Assembly (NCBI RefSeq): GCF_002443295.1
Contig: NZ_BAOS01000040.1
Location: 1 to 45,954 of the forward strand
Reading direction: 5' to 3'
DNA: 45,954 nt
Source of the DNA: Candidatus Scalindua japonica
Lineage (GTDB): Bacteria; Planctomycetota; Brocadiia; Brocadiales; Scalinduaceae
The notes below the pieces were generated by a model. That model saw only the letters and a list, made by a program, of their open reading frames with translations, searched no databases and was not told the DNA's origin. Made by a program: the position numbers and the translations under genes. Each line of letters begins with the position of its first letter. Position 1 is the first letter of the stretch. This document shows, one piece after another, positions 1 through 8,017 of the stretch.

Positions 1-561
1 TGATCATTGTTAACAGAAAAAAAGGGGTACTATTATGAGCCGTAGCTGTATTTAATGCATTATTCTCTGATTGGGTTTATTTCAGTGTTATGTCCGTGAA
101 ATGCGGACTTGTCGAATGCGTGGAATCCGCCTGCCGTTATGCAGAGGATTACATAAGGTGCTAAGATGAGTAAAGATAGTTTTTTAAAATTCTGTTTTGT
201 TTTAAGAAAATACATGAAATTAGCTGTACTTGTAGCAAAGTATAATACTTAAAACTAGCAAACTTTATTTTAATTGTCAAATATTTTTCAAAATCAGAAA
301 ATGTCTTGGTACCGTAAGAAACTCAGAAACGTGTTCAAGATGATGTTATAGTGGAGCACATTATTTATACAAAGTGCTACTTCTGTCGTCTGTATTTTTT
401 TAAATATAAATATGTTAAATTTTGAACCAACCGGATATCAACTTGATTTTGTTCAATACTTGCCTATTCCCCGTAGAGAGGAGTCTATTGCCCGGAATGT
501 CCATGAATACAGTTTTAATTTGACACCGTTATGTCAACGGAGATATAATGATACTGGATCG
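1..561. other. Left-edge region without a convincing gene
   Basis: No reading frame here looks like a real protein. An open frame runs in from position 412 and is continuous with the ModE-like gene, but its first 50 codons show no family resemblance and contain a promoter (520-549), so I treat them as non-coding. Positions 92-144 hold three small hairpins in a row: GTCCG/CGGAC at 92-108, GCG/CGC at 118-130 and CTGC/GCAG at 131-144. They could be part of a structured RNA or the footprint of a mobile repeat. I do not recognise a known riboswitch class. Confidence 0.4.
520..549 (+). promoter_or_regulatory. Near-perfect sigma-70 type promoter before the ModE-like gene
   Basis: TTGACA lies at 520-525 and TATAAT at 544-549, separated by 18 bp; both hexamers match the consensus exactly. 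Transcription would begin at about 556, only a few bases before the ATG at 562. The mRNA would then be almost leaderless, which fits the lack of a well-placed Shine-Dalgarno sequence. The match is seen directly; activity is inferred. Confidence 0.6.
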
Positions 562-906
562 ATGAAAGTGAAATTCAAAATATGGATGGAAGAGGGAGGT
601 TGTGTAGCCTTTGCTGAAGGGAGAAGGATGCTGCTGGAAGCTGTAGACCGTTTAGGTTCTCTAAATGCGGCAGCAAAGGAGCTGGGTATGTCATATCGTG
701 CTGCATGGGGAAAAATAAAGGCAACAGAAAAGGCATTAGATTTGAGACTATTGGATGTTACTACTGGTGGAAAGGGAGGGGGAGGGGCAAAATTGACCCC
801 TGAGGCCAGAGAGCTTATTTCGTCATATAATAAGTATATGAACAAAGTGAGTTCTATTGCGGAAAAAGAATTTAAACTGTCTTTTAAAAGCAAATACAGG
901 AGTTAG
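562..906 (+). CDS. ModE-type winged-helix DNA-binding protein (N-terminal ModE/LysR HTH only)
   Basis: This small protein (about 114 residues from the ATG at 562) carries the ModE/LysR-type winged helix. Visible features are the GRRMLLEAVDRLGSLNAAA helix, the recognition segment AAKELGMSYRAAWGKIKATE, and a glycine-rich wing (TTGGKGGGGAKLTPEA). In classical ModE this domain is followed by a di-Mop molybdate sensor; here the protein stops after the HTH. A di-Mop protein is encoded separately just downstream, followed by modA, modB and modC, so this is probably the molybdate-responsive regulator of the transporter. I chose 562 rather than the upstream ATG at 412 because a consensus promoter lies inside the longer frame and the extra 50 residues have no family resemblance. 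Alternatively it could be a stand-alone ModE-like regulator that does not sense molybdate. Confidence 0.75.
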   Translation: MKVKFKIWMEEGGCVAFAEGRRMLLEAVDRLGSLNAAAKELGMSYRAAWGKIKATEKALDLRLLDVTTGGKGGGGAKLTPEARELISSYNKYMNKVSSIAEKEFKLSFKSKYRS

Positions 907-979
907 TTTTTATTTAAAAAATCCATCCTGGTCCAAATACTGTTCATTTTTGTGACAAGCTCTACCATTTGACTCACGC

Positions 980-1011
980 AGTGTGATGTCACACTGAGCG
1001 GAGTCGAAGTG
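980..1011. repeat. Palindrome plus dispersed-repeat-like motif
   Basis: Positions 980-995 form a perfect palindrome (AGTGTGA-TG-TCACACT). It overlaps CACTGAGCGGAGTCGAAGTG at 992-1011. The latter resembles a short dispersed intergenic repeat common in many bacterial genomes (often written TTCGACTCCGCTCAGTG on the other strand). It sits directly upstream of the di-Mop gene, so the palindrome could also act as an operator, but its sequence does not resemble the E. coli ModE site. Confidence 0.45.
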
Positions 1012-1042
1012 TTTTTATCTTAGTGTTTTATGATTATTATAA

Positions 1043-1450
1043 ATGGCAAGTAAGGTCTGCGGTACGATTACGAGGGTGGAGAAAGGGCATATTCATGCTA
1101 CTGTTCAGATATTATGGAAGTCAATTCCGTTAAGCGTAGTTATTACAAAAGCCTCTTGCGAAGATATGCAGCTTTCTGAAGGTGATACTATCACAGTACT
1201 CATAAAAGGTACTGACGTAATGCTAGCGAAATTTTTTTCCGGTATGATCAGTGCAAGGAACAGGGTTGGTGGAACAGTAAAACGGATCATCGAGGGAGAC
1301 GTTGTATCAAAGGTGTTTGTAGAATCCCAGGAAGAGATGCTTTATGCTGTTATCACTAATACCTCATTGAAAGAGATGGATATTAGTGAGGGTGATGAGA
1401 TCATGGCAATTGTAAAATCAACTGAGTTAATACTCTATAAGGAAACTTGA
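1043..1450 (+). CDS. Di-Mop (molbindin/TOBE) molybdate-binding protein
   Basis: A protein of 135 residues made of two tandem Mop/TOBE domains of about 67 residues each. Each has the pattern of a G-T-[IV] strand, a V-V-I-T strand and a closing D-x-[IV]-x-[AVI]-[IV]-[IV]-K motif (residues about 3-66 and 74-133). Such domains bind molybdate or tungstate in the cytoplasm as oligomers. In E. coli ModE the same pair of domains forms the sensor half; here it is a separate polypeptide downstream of a separate ModE-type DNA-binding protein. It could be the detached sensor of a split ModE or a storage protein like the clostridial molbindins. modA starts 3 bases after its stop, so the two are almost certainly co-transcribed. 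No clear Shine-Dalgarno is visible before the ATG. Confidence 0.8.
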   Translation: MASKVCGTITRVEKGHIHATVQILWKSIPLSVVITKASCEDMQLSEGDTITVLIKGTDVMLAKFFSGMISARNRVGGTVKRIIEGDVVSKVFVESQEEMLYAVITNTSLKEMDISEGDEIMAIVKSTELILYKET

Positions 1451-1453
1451 GGT

Positions 1454-2248
1454 ATGAAAAAAATTACTGGATTTTGTTTGATAATTATATTGATTTTGAT
1501 ATTTGGTTTCTCTGCTTTTGTTCGGGCTAGTGAGAATATTCTGATAGCTTCCGCATCGAATTTGAGATTTGCCATGCATGATATCTGTCATGATTTTCAG
1601 GAAGAAAATCCATCTATTCAGACAAAGGTGTCATACGGCTCCTCAGGCAACTTTTTTGCGCAGATAAAGCAGGGTGCTCCTTTTGACATTTTTTTTTCTG
1701 CGGATGCCACTTATCCGGAACTGCTTGAGAAGGAGGGCCTGGCTGTAAAGGAAATGCGAGAAGTTTATGCCGTAGGTAATATTGTCCTCTGGTTTCCGAA
1801 AGAGTCTAAAGTTGCTCCTGATACAGGGATGCATGCCGTTACATCTTCTGAGGTTATGAAATTGGCTATTGCAAATCCCCGGCATGCACCATATGGCCTT
1901 GCTGCGGAGGAATCGCTTCGTTATTACGGCCTGTGGGAGGAGGTAAAAAGGAAGCTGATATATGGTGAAAATATATCACAGACGGCACAATATATTCATA
2001 CGGGAGCAGCAGACGCTGGGATTATTGCCCTCTCTCTGGCAAATTCATCAAAGATGTTACACGAGGGTAAATACTGGATGATTCCTGATGAATCACATAG
2101 CGACATTGAGCAGGTTTATGTGGTGTTAAAGAGAGGAAAAGGGAAGAAAAGTGTCAGGAAATTTCTGGATTTTATCCACGGAAAAAATGGGAGTAACATA
2201 CTTTCCCGATACGGCTTTGTCTTTCCTGGTACCGGAGAAAACAGGTAA
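1454..2248 (+). CDS. modA: Molybdate ABC transporter, periplasmic substrate-binding protein ModA
   Basis: This 264-residue protein begins with a Sec signal peptide (MKK then a hydrophobic run to about residue 25, cleavage near VRAS). It continues as a type II periplasmic binding protein. ModA landmarks are the early IASASNLRFAM segment, the SYGSSGNFFAQIKQGAPFDI region (serines that contact the oxyanion), FFSADATYPE, and the later AIANPRHAPYGLAAEE segment. It captures molybdate or tungstate in the periplasm and delivers it to ModBC. The ATG follows a GAGG and comes 3 bases after the di-Mop stop; its end overlaps the modB start (TAATG). Tungstate (TupA/WtpA) specificity cannot be excluded from sequence alone. 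Confidence 0.92.
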   Translation: MKKITGFCLIIILILIFGFSAFVRASENILIASASNLRFAMHDICHDFQEENPSIQTKVSYGSSGNFFAQIKQGAPFDIFFSADATYPELLEKEGLAVKEMREVYAVGNIVLWFPKESKVAPDTGMHAVTSSEVMKLAIANPRHAPYGLAAEESLRYYGLWEEVKRKLIYGENISQTAQYIHTGAADAGIIALSLANSSKMLHEGKYWMIPDESHSDIEQVYVVLKRGKGKKSVRKFLDFIHGKNGSNILSRYGFVFPGTGENR

Positions 2249-2916
2249 TGAATTTTGCAGCACCACTTCTTTTAAGTTTGAAGCTTTCAAGTGTCACCAC
2301 TTTGTTCCTTCTTGTATTGGGTGTACCCTTTGCTTACTGGCTTGTTTTCTCCAGGTTTCGGTTCAAATTTTTAGTAGAATCGATTGTCGCTCTTCCTCTC
2401 GTACTCCCTCCAACAGTATTGGGGTTTTACCTGCTTATGGCCATTGGGGCAAACAGTTTTTTCGGGCGTTGGTATGAGAGCCTCTTTAACAAACCGCTTG
2501 CCTTTTCATTTGAGGGACTTGTTTTAGGGTCATTTCTTTATAGCCTTCCATTTGCTGTGCAGCCGATTCAAATGGCCTTTAATTCTATTGATAAAAAGCT
2601 ATTGGAGGCCTCCTGGTCACTGGGCAGGTCAAACATATACACTTTTTTCCGAGTTATTCTTCCATTATCACGCCATGGTATTATAACCGGTTGTGTACTC
2701 TCGTTTGCACATACTCTTGGAGAATTCGGAGTGATACTTATGATCGGGGGGAACATTCCCGGTATTACCAGGGTCGCTTCTGTGGCTATTTATGACGAAG
2801 TGCAGTCCTTGAACTATGGAAGTGCAAATATGTATGCGGCAATTTTGTTACTGTTTTCATTTGTAATACTTGCAGCGGTATATTTTGTTAATAGAAGATT
2901 TACACGCACTATATAA
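2248..2916 (+). CDS. modB: Molybdate ABC transporter permease ModB
   Basis: A 222-residue integral membrane protein with about five membrane segments. It carries the permease cytoplasmic-loop (EAA) motif around EASWSLGRSNIYTFFRVILP, which docks on the ATPase. The LGEFGVILMIGGNIPG segment close to the C-terminus is characteristic of ModB. The length is typical for the family. Its start codon overlaps the modA stop, implying translational coupling. Unlike most mod operons, 153 bases containing a large inverted repeat separate it from modC. Confidence 0.92.
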   Translation: MNFAAPLLLSLKLSSVTTLFLLVLGVPFAYWLVFSRFRFKFLVESIVALPLVLPPTVLGFYLLMAIGANSFFGRWYESLFNKPLAFSFEGLVLGSFLYSLPFAVQPIQMAFNSIDKKLLEASWSLGRSNIYTFFRVILPLSRHGIITGCVLSFAHTLGEFGVILMIGGNIPGITRVASVAIYDEVQSLNYGSANMYAAILLLFSFVILAAVYFVNRRFTRTI

Positions 2917-2929
2917 TTAAAAATAAATA

Positions 2930-3054
2930 AAAGTACCTGATGTTTGAAGTGAGCTAAAGTTGTAAAAAAAGAATATGTATTATATAAAAATGAATGATTC
3001 TTTTCCTTTTCATAGCTTTAGTCGCTTTAGTTCACTTCAAACATCAGGTACTTT
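2930..3054. repeat. 30-bp inverted repeat with 65-base loop between modB and modC (MITE-like or attenuator)
   Basis: The arms are 2930-2959 and 3025-3054. They are complementary over 30 bases with a single G-T wobble, and begin AAAGTACCTGATGTTTGAAG on the left. The 65-base interior has a weaker nested pairing (AAAAGAAT with ATTCTTTT) and no reading frame. Terminal inverted repeats with no coding content and a length of about 125 bp look like a MITE inserted in the mod operon, but I see no clear target duplication. As RNA it would form a very stable hairpin that could dampen modC expression relative to modAB. Confidence 0.75.
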
Positions 3055-3069
3055 ATCAGGAGACTAATT

Positions 3070-3936
3070 TTGCTAAGTATTCACTTGAAAAAAACCTGGA
3101 ATAATTTTGAGTTAGATGTTTCTTTTGATATTCCCAGTGGAAAAATAACGGCGTTGTTTGGTCCATCCGGTGCCGGAAAATCGAGTGTGTTACGTATGAT
3201 TTCAGGATTGGAAATGGCTGAAGATGGCTTTATTTCTAATGGAAATGAAGCATGGTTTGATAAGGCAAAAGGGATTGACCTCCACCCACAGCAGCGTTCT
3301 GTCGGCTTTGTTTTCCAGGACTACTCCCTGTTTCCCCACATGACGGTAGAAAAAAATGTAGCGTATGGAATGAGAGAGAAGTGGAGAAGAAAGGAGATAA
3401 AAGATCTTATCTCTACTGCAGGGCTTTCAGGTTACGAACGATACTACCCCGCACAACTGTCCGGCGGGCAGAAGCAGAGGGTCTCCCTTATCAGAGCCAT
3501 AGCCAGAAAACCTGATATTCTCCTCCTTGATGAGCCTTTTTCCGCACTGGATTGGCAGACACGCATTCAATTGCAGGAAGATATAAAAAACATTATCAAA
3601 CAGTTTGATGTTACGACTCTGTATGTTACTCACGATGTAACAGAAGTATATAAACTGGCAAATAATGTAATTGTATTAGAATCAGGAAAGAGAGTGAAAT
3701 ATGGGACACCAGAGGAAGTTTTTTTAGGGAAGAGATTGAGTACACGAGTTCAGGTGACAGGTAAGGTGGTAGGGATAGAACACGATTCAATCATGGCATC
3801 CGTAACCGTTATGCACGCAGATCAGTTCTTTAAGACACTAATTGACACGGAAGAGTTGAAATCCTTAGATCTGCGGATTGGAAACGATGTCATTATCGGT
3901 GTAAAATCATCTGATGTAATCTTGTTTAAGATATGA
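3070..3936 (+). CDS. modC: Molybdate ABC transporter ATP-binding protein ModC
   Basis: A 288-residue ABC ATPase with Walker A (FGPSGAGKSS, about residues 31-40), Q-loop (VFQDYSLFPH), signature LSGGQKQR, Walker B (ILLLDEPFSALD) and switch histidine (VTHDVTE). It ends in one TOBE/Mop domain (about 225-288). E. coli ModC is longer because it has two Mop repeats, so this is the compact form; extra Mop capacity is supplied by the di-Mop protein of the same cluster. The start is a TTG at 3070 preceded by CAGGAGA at a suitable distance; no upstream ATG in frame is better. It powers molybdate import with ModB. Confidence 0.9.
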   Translation: MLSIHLKKTWNNFELDVSFDIPSGKITALFGPSGAGKSSVLRMISGLEMAEDGFISNGNEAWFDKAKGIDLHPQQRSVGFVFQDYSLFPHMTVEKNVAYGMREKWRRKEIKDLISTAGLSGYERYYPAQLSGGQKQRVSLIRAIARKPDILLLDEPFSALDWQTRIQLQEDIKNIIKQFDVTTLYVTHDVTEVYKLANNVIVLESGKRVKYGTPEEVFLGKRLSTRVQVTGKVVGIEHDSIMASVTVMHADQFFKTLIDTEELKSLDLRIGNDVIIGVKSSDVILFKI

Positions 3937-4220
3937 AGGAATTTAATAGCAAATTTATTTAAAAATTATGAGCTGTTTCTTTTTAAGGAGATTTATTTGG
4001 TATGAGATAAGGATTTCTGGATGTAGTTTCCATGCGGTGGAACAAATCGATGTAATAAACTTTTATACTTAATTGCGAATCATTAAATATCTAACAAATT
4101 TTAAAAATTTTCTGTAAATACAATATAACACGCTTGTTTCATGGGTAAATTACTTTTTACTTGCATGCTTACAAAATGTTATAAAATACATCCGTGCTTA
4201 TAGTTCAAAGGAATTTTCCT

Positions 4221-4258
4221 GGTGTTATTGTTCACCACCCAGTGGATGTGTTTTTTTT
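4221..4258 (+). terminator. Possible terminator of the mod operon
   Basis: Short hairpins (GGTG/CACC at 4221-4236 or CCAC/GTGG at 4235-4245) are followed by a run of eight T at 4251-4258. ACATCC at 4188-4193 can also pair with GGATGT at 4244-4249 just before the T run. The stems are short, so confidence is modest. Confidence 0.35.
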
Positions 4259-4290
4259 ATATTGATTGCTAAACTGCTTCTCAGGCAATA

Positions 4291-4342
4291 AAAAACCCCC
4301 ATCGCACTATCTTGTAACAGATAAAAACGATGAGGTTTTTTT
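4291..4342 (-). terminator. Terminator downstream of fdhA (possibly bidirectional)
   Basis: A run of five A followed by CCCCCATCG (4291-4304) pairs with CGATGAGGTTTTT (4328-4340) with one mismatch and one bulge. TATCT/AGATA form an inner stem. On the minus strand the hairpin is followed by a T-rich tract, as expected 20-70 bases after the fdhA stop; the flanking T run on the plus strand could also stop modC transcription. Confidence 0.65.
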
Positions 4343-4364
4343 ATTTGATCAGAAACGGTTATTA

Positions 4365-7067
4365 TTATTTATGTCCGTTTAGTTTTTCAATCTTGATCGC
4401 GCATGACTTAAGTTCAGGAATCTTACAGACCGGATCGAACGCATCATTTGTCAGTAGGTTTGTCAGGGCGTCTCTGTGATGGAATGCAAGGAAAGTTATG
4501 CCGGGCTGTACTCTATCGGTAATCTGTACTTTGACCTCCATCTCACCCCTTCTTGAGCTGGCAAGCACTTTTTCACTATCCGTTATATTAAATCTTCTGG
4601 CATCAAACGGATTCAATTCTAACGCTTCTTCAGGCCACTTGTCGTATATTGTACTTGCTCGTCGAGTCATTGAGCCATTGTTATAATGCTGTCTTCGTCT
4701 TCCGGTTGACAGGATCAATGGGTACTTATTATCAGGTACTTCAGCCGAAGCTATATGCTCCTGAAAATTGAATTTTGCCTTTCCGTTCGGCCTGTTGAAT
4801 TTTTCTTCGTACATTATTTTCGTACCAGGGTGATCCAGGCTTGGGCACGGCCACTGAATCCCGTCCGGATTACACCTTTCATGAGTAACACCCGCAAACA
4901 TAGGCGCGACGCTTGCAAGTTCATCCCATATTTCAGACGGTGACGAATATTCCATATTCTTGATTCCAAGTGCTTTGGCAACCATGCATATGGTCTCCCA
5001 GTCCGCTTTTCCACACAATGGGTCAATTGCCTTTCGAATAAGCTGAATTCTTCTTTCTCCGTTGGTGTAGGTACCATCTTTCTCCGCATGGCTTGATCCA
5101 GGAAGAATTACGTCCGCAAATTCAGATGTTTCGGTAGGCAGAATATCCTGTACCACAAGGAAGTCAAGTTTCTTCAGGCCGCTTTTTACGTAATTGACAT
5201 TTGCATTAGTCATAGCAGGGTCTTCGCCAAAGATATAGTAACCCTTCAGTTTTCCTTTGTTCATCGCAATGTCCATCTCGGTACACGTCAAACCTATCTT
5301 ATCGTTCAGTTTAGTTTTCCATGCCTTTTCAAATTTCTTCTGTGTTTTTTCATCACCAACGTCCTGATATCCAACATACTTGTTGGGCAGGGCTCCCATG
5401 TCACATGAGCCCTGAACATTATTCTGTCCACGGGTCGGATTTATTCCAACGCTTGATCTGCCAAGGTGGCCGGTAACGGTAGCAAGGTTTCCGAGTGACA
5501 TTACGTTATAGGTACCAGTTGTATGTTCCGTCATTCCAAGACTGTAAACAATCATTGCCTTGTCTGTTGAAGCGTACATCCTGGCCGCTTGAATAATCCT
5601 GTCCTTTGCCACACCCGTTATTCCTGAGACGTATTCCGGTGTGTATTTTTTTACTCCTTTTTTAAGTGCTTCGAATCCTTCTGTTCGTTGCTTTATAAAC
5701 TCCTTGTCCTCAAGCCCTTCTTTCAGGATAACATGTATGAGCCCATTTAACAGGGCTATGTTTGTGCCTGGTATCAGGTTCAACCATACATCCGCCTTTT
5801 CCGCAAGTTGTGTCTTTCTCGGGTCACCGACAATTAGTTTTGTTCCCTTTTTCAAGGCATCTTTTATCTTAAGCCCTAAAATAGGATGTGCTTCATAGGG
5901 ATTGGCACCTATAACGAATAACAGTTCCGTATCACGTATCTGGTCAAATGAATTAGTCGCGGCACCACTACCGTAGCATGCGGCTAATCCTGATACACTG
6001 GCACTGTGACATACCCTCGCGCAGTTATCAACATTATTCGTACCCATCATTCGTCCCAGCTTCTGGAATATATAGTTCTCTTCATTTGTACACCTTGAAG
6101 ATGAGAGGAATCCAAGGCTGTCAGGTCCATGTTTTTTCTTAATCTCGGTAAACTTTTCAGCTATCAGGGTAACCGCTTCTTCCCAGCTGGCTTCTTCCAG
6201 TTTGCCATTTTTTCTTATGAGCGGTGTGGTTATTCTATCTTTATGGTGTATGTGTTCGTAACCAAATCTACCTTTTACACAGAGACTTCCTCTATCATTA
6301 ACCGGCGCTTCGAAGCATGGCGAAATAGAGACTACCTTTTTGTCTTTTACATTCAAAAAGTAGTTACAGCCTGTTCCACAATATGTACAGGTGGTCCTGG
6401 TTTTTTCAAATTGCCATGGTCTTCCCTTGCCTTTTACGGATAGTTCCTGCAGCGCTCCAACTGGACACGCATCTATACATTGACCGCAAAGTTCACAATC
6501 ACCCTCTTTAGATATATTTGAATCGTTGGGTGCGCCCAGTGCCGTAAACCCGTGAGCCTTAAACCCGAGAGCATACGATCCCTGGAGTTCACCACAGGTA
6601 CGTGCGCATCTGGTACACATAATGCACTTATCTTTATCCCACTCTATAACTCCGTTATTAGGAAGTTCAGGGAATTTTCGAATAGTCTGTTGACTCCACT
6701 CCGCATGTACCTCAAACTGGTAGGCATAGTTCTGAAGTTTGCAATTACCCGTCTTTTCACAGGTCATACAGTCATTGGGGTGGTTACCAAGTATCAGCTT
6801 AAGGTTGTTTCTTCTTAGTTCGGCAATATTGTCGCTTTCTGTTACAACATTCATGCCGTCCCATACGGGAGCGTTACAGGCTGTCACAGGCCCAATGTTC
6901 CCGTCAACCTCAACGACACACATTCTGCATTGTCCAAATGGTGACAGCAGGTCCCAATGGCACAAAGTTGGAACGTGGATATTGTTTTTCTTGGTAACAT
7001 CAAGGATGGTTTCGCCATCACTTGCTTCATACTCTTTCTGATTAATTTGTAACGTAATTTTTTTCAT
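4365..7067 (-). CDS. fdhA: Formate dehydrogenase, catalytic subunit (molybdopterin, cysteine form)
   Basis: This 900-residue protein oxidises formate or reduces CO2 at a bis-MGD molybdenum or tungsten centre. Cofactor sites are visible in order. There is an N-terminal [2Fe-2S] domain (C36, C47, C50, C64) and a His-Cys cluster (H96, C100, C103, C109). Two [4Fe-4S] ferredoxin motifs follow (from C148 and from C191). The catalytic domain opens with CTYCGTGC (C227, C230, C234, then C263). The metal ligand falls in CARVCHS: C353 is followed by H354, so it is cysteine where some FDHs use selenocysteine. Length and layout match soluble NAD(P)- or ferredoxin-linked FdhA such as acetogen enzymes. The start has a strong AGGGAGGGG. 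The 16-Cys protein upstream is the likely electron partner, and the facing mod operon supplies the metal. Confidence 0.92.
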   Translation of the reverse strand: MKKITLQINQKEYEASDGETILDVTKKNNIHVPTLCHWDLLSPFGQCRMCVVEVDGNIGPVTACNAPVWDGMNVVTESDNIAELRRNNLKLILGNHPNDCMTCEKTGNCKLQNYAYQFEVHAEWSQQTIRKFPELPNNGVIEWDKDKCIMCTRCARTCGELQGSYALGFKAHGFTALGAPNDSNISKEGDCELCGQCIDACPVGALQELSVKGKGRPWQFEKTRTTCTYCGTGCNYFLNVKDKKVVSISPCFEAPVNDRGSLCVKGRFGYEHIHHKDRITTPLIRKNGKLEEASWEEAVTLIAEKFTEIKKKHGPDSLGFLSSSRCTNEENYIFQKLGRMMGTNNVDNCARVCHSASVSGLAACYGSGAATNSFDQIRDTELLFVIGANPYEAHPILGLKIKDALKKGTKLIVGDPRKTQLAEKADVWLNLIPGTNIALLNGLIHVILKEGLEDKEFIKQRTEGFEALKKGVKKYTPEYVSGITGVAKDRIIQAARMYASTDKAMIVYSLGMTEHTTGTYNVMSLGNLATVTGHLGRSSVGINPTRGQNNVQGSCDMGALPNKYVGYQDVGDEKTQKKFEKAWKTKLNDKIGLTCTEMDIAMNKGKLKGYYIFGEDPAMTNANVNYVKSGLKKLDFLVVQDILPTETSEFADVILPGSSHAEKDGTYTNGERRIQLIRKAIDPLCGKADWETICMVAKALGIKNMEYSSPSEIWDELASVAPMFAGVTHERCNPDGIQWPCPSLDHPGTKIMYEEKFNRPNGKAKFNFQEHIASAEVPDNKYPLILSTGRRRQHYNNGSMTRRASTIYDKWPEEALELNPFDARRFNITDSEKVLASSRRGEMEVKVQITDRVQPGITFLAFHHRDALTNLLTNDAFDPVCKIPELKSCAIKIEKLNGHK

Positions 7068-7423
7068 GTCCCCTCCCTAATCACCGTGCTAGATAAACTA
7101 ATTTAGTAAACAAACTTTATTTATGATAATATATTTAGTAAAGTATTTTGTTGCGCTGATATGTAAACTCGTTCTTGTGTAGGTAAAATGAATATCAGCA
7201 AACAATATAGCTTTCGTCGATTTTACAAAAAGGCATTACGTAATCAATAATAATAAATTATATCAGCCGCAAACAGAAGCCTTGACAATTATTTCTAACA
7301 TGAGTAAGATATTATGAAATAGACTGTTAATACAAGGCTGGCTTGTTTGTAATTATTACATATTGATTTTCTTAATATAAATTGTTTTTGCAGTTAATAT
7401 GTAAGGCTGGAGATGTCAGTTGC
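7068..7423. other. Gap between the ferredoxin-like gene and fdhA
   Basis: 356 AT-rich bases without a convincing gene. It contains the ribosome-binding site of fdhA at its left end. A TTGACA at 7282-7287, 17 bp before TAAGAT, lies on the plus strand and would point against the ferredoxin-like gene, so it is probably fortuitous. No riboswitch recognised. Confidence 0.4.
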
Positions 7424-7882
7424 TCATTCAGCAACAACGGCAACCTTTTTCTCAACGTAGTGCAATGCAACAGTTTTACAAGCCTCTACGCAAGCCATAT
7501 CATCATACCCTTTACAATCATCGCAGTTAAAGGCTACCGCCATCTCTGGTTCTTTAGTGATGGCTCCGAATGGACAGGCGTCAATGCATGCCCAACAGCC
7601 GGTACATTTTTCCTGGTCAATGATTACATTACCATCCTCAAATTTGGTAATTGCACCATACTCACATGAATCCCTGCATTTAGGTTTTTTGCAATTCTGG
7701 CAATAGGTTGCATGCGGTTTATCTTTTCTGAAATTTATCTGAATTCTTGGAACCGGTGCAGGGTCTTCAAAAGATGATAAAACCATATCCTGTGACTGTG
7801 AGTGTCTTACTGCGCACTCAATCATACATCTTTTACAGGTAACGCAGAGTTTGCTTGTAAATCTTTTTTTTGGTTTTGACAT
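7424..7882 (-). CDS. Four-cluster ferredoxin-like electron-transfer subunit (HycB/CooF/FdhB type)
   Basis: A 152-residue iron-sulfur protein with four groups of four cysteines: CVTCKRCMIEC near the start (C13, C16, C19, C23), YCQNCKKPKCRDSC, CTGCWACIDACPFGAI, and CDDCKGYDD..CVEAC. This is the HycB/HydN/CooF/DmsB-like pattern for four [4Fe-4S] clusters. Such proteins shuttle electrons between formate or CO dehydrogenases and hydrogenases, quinones or other acceptors. It lies upstream of fdhA in the same direction, about 356 bases away, so it is the likely redox partner. No signal peptide, hence cytoplasmic. A closer assignment (CooF versus HycB) needs a phylogeny. Confidence 0.85.
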   Translation of the reverse strand: MSKPKKRFTSKLCVTCKRCMIECAVRHSQSQDMVLSSFEDPAPVPRIQINFRKDKPHATYCQNCKKPKCRDSCEYGAITKFEDGNVIIDQEKCTGCWACIDACPFGAITKEPEMAVAFNCDDCKGYDDMACVEACKTVALHYVEKKVAVVAE

Positions 7883-8017
7883 AATATGTATTAATGGTTC
7901 TATATAAGATAAGAACCAACTGAAAAATCAAAATATTAAAATAGTGAACTATCAATTTATCAAAATTGATGTAAAAGTGCAATAATTATTATCAAATTTA
8001 CATATCTTCAAAAAAAT

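Larger units (their letters stand above)
3937..4364. other. Convergent intergenic region modC / fdhA
   Basis: No gene seen. A strong Shine-Dalgarno-like AAGGAG near 3986 is followed by ATGAGATAA, a two-codon frame, so nothing is encoded. The right part holds two terminator-like structures, one for each incoming gene, described separately. Confidence 0.5.

Noticed and set aside
1-411. Moco or tungsten riboswitch ahead of the mod genes
   Set aside because: Small hairpins are present but none of the conserved elements I know for that class could be placed, and the region is far from the transporter genes.
412-561. N-terminal extension of the ModE-like protein starting at ATG 412
   Set aside because: It contains a consensus promoter, lacks a ribosome-binding site and shows no family resemblance; the ATG at 562 gives the normal domain start.
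4365-7067. Selenocysteine in the formate dehydrogenase
   Set aside because: The metal-ligand position reads as an ordinary cysteine codon; there is no in-frame TGA.
7282-7310. Plus-strand promoter TTGACA-17-TAAGAT in the fdhA upstream gap
   Set aside because: It points into the minus-strand ferredoxin-like gene, the -10 is weak and no gene lies downstream on that strand.
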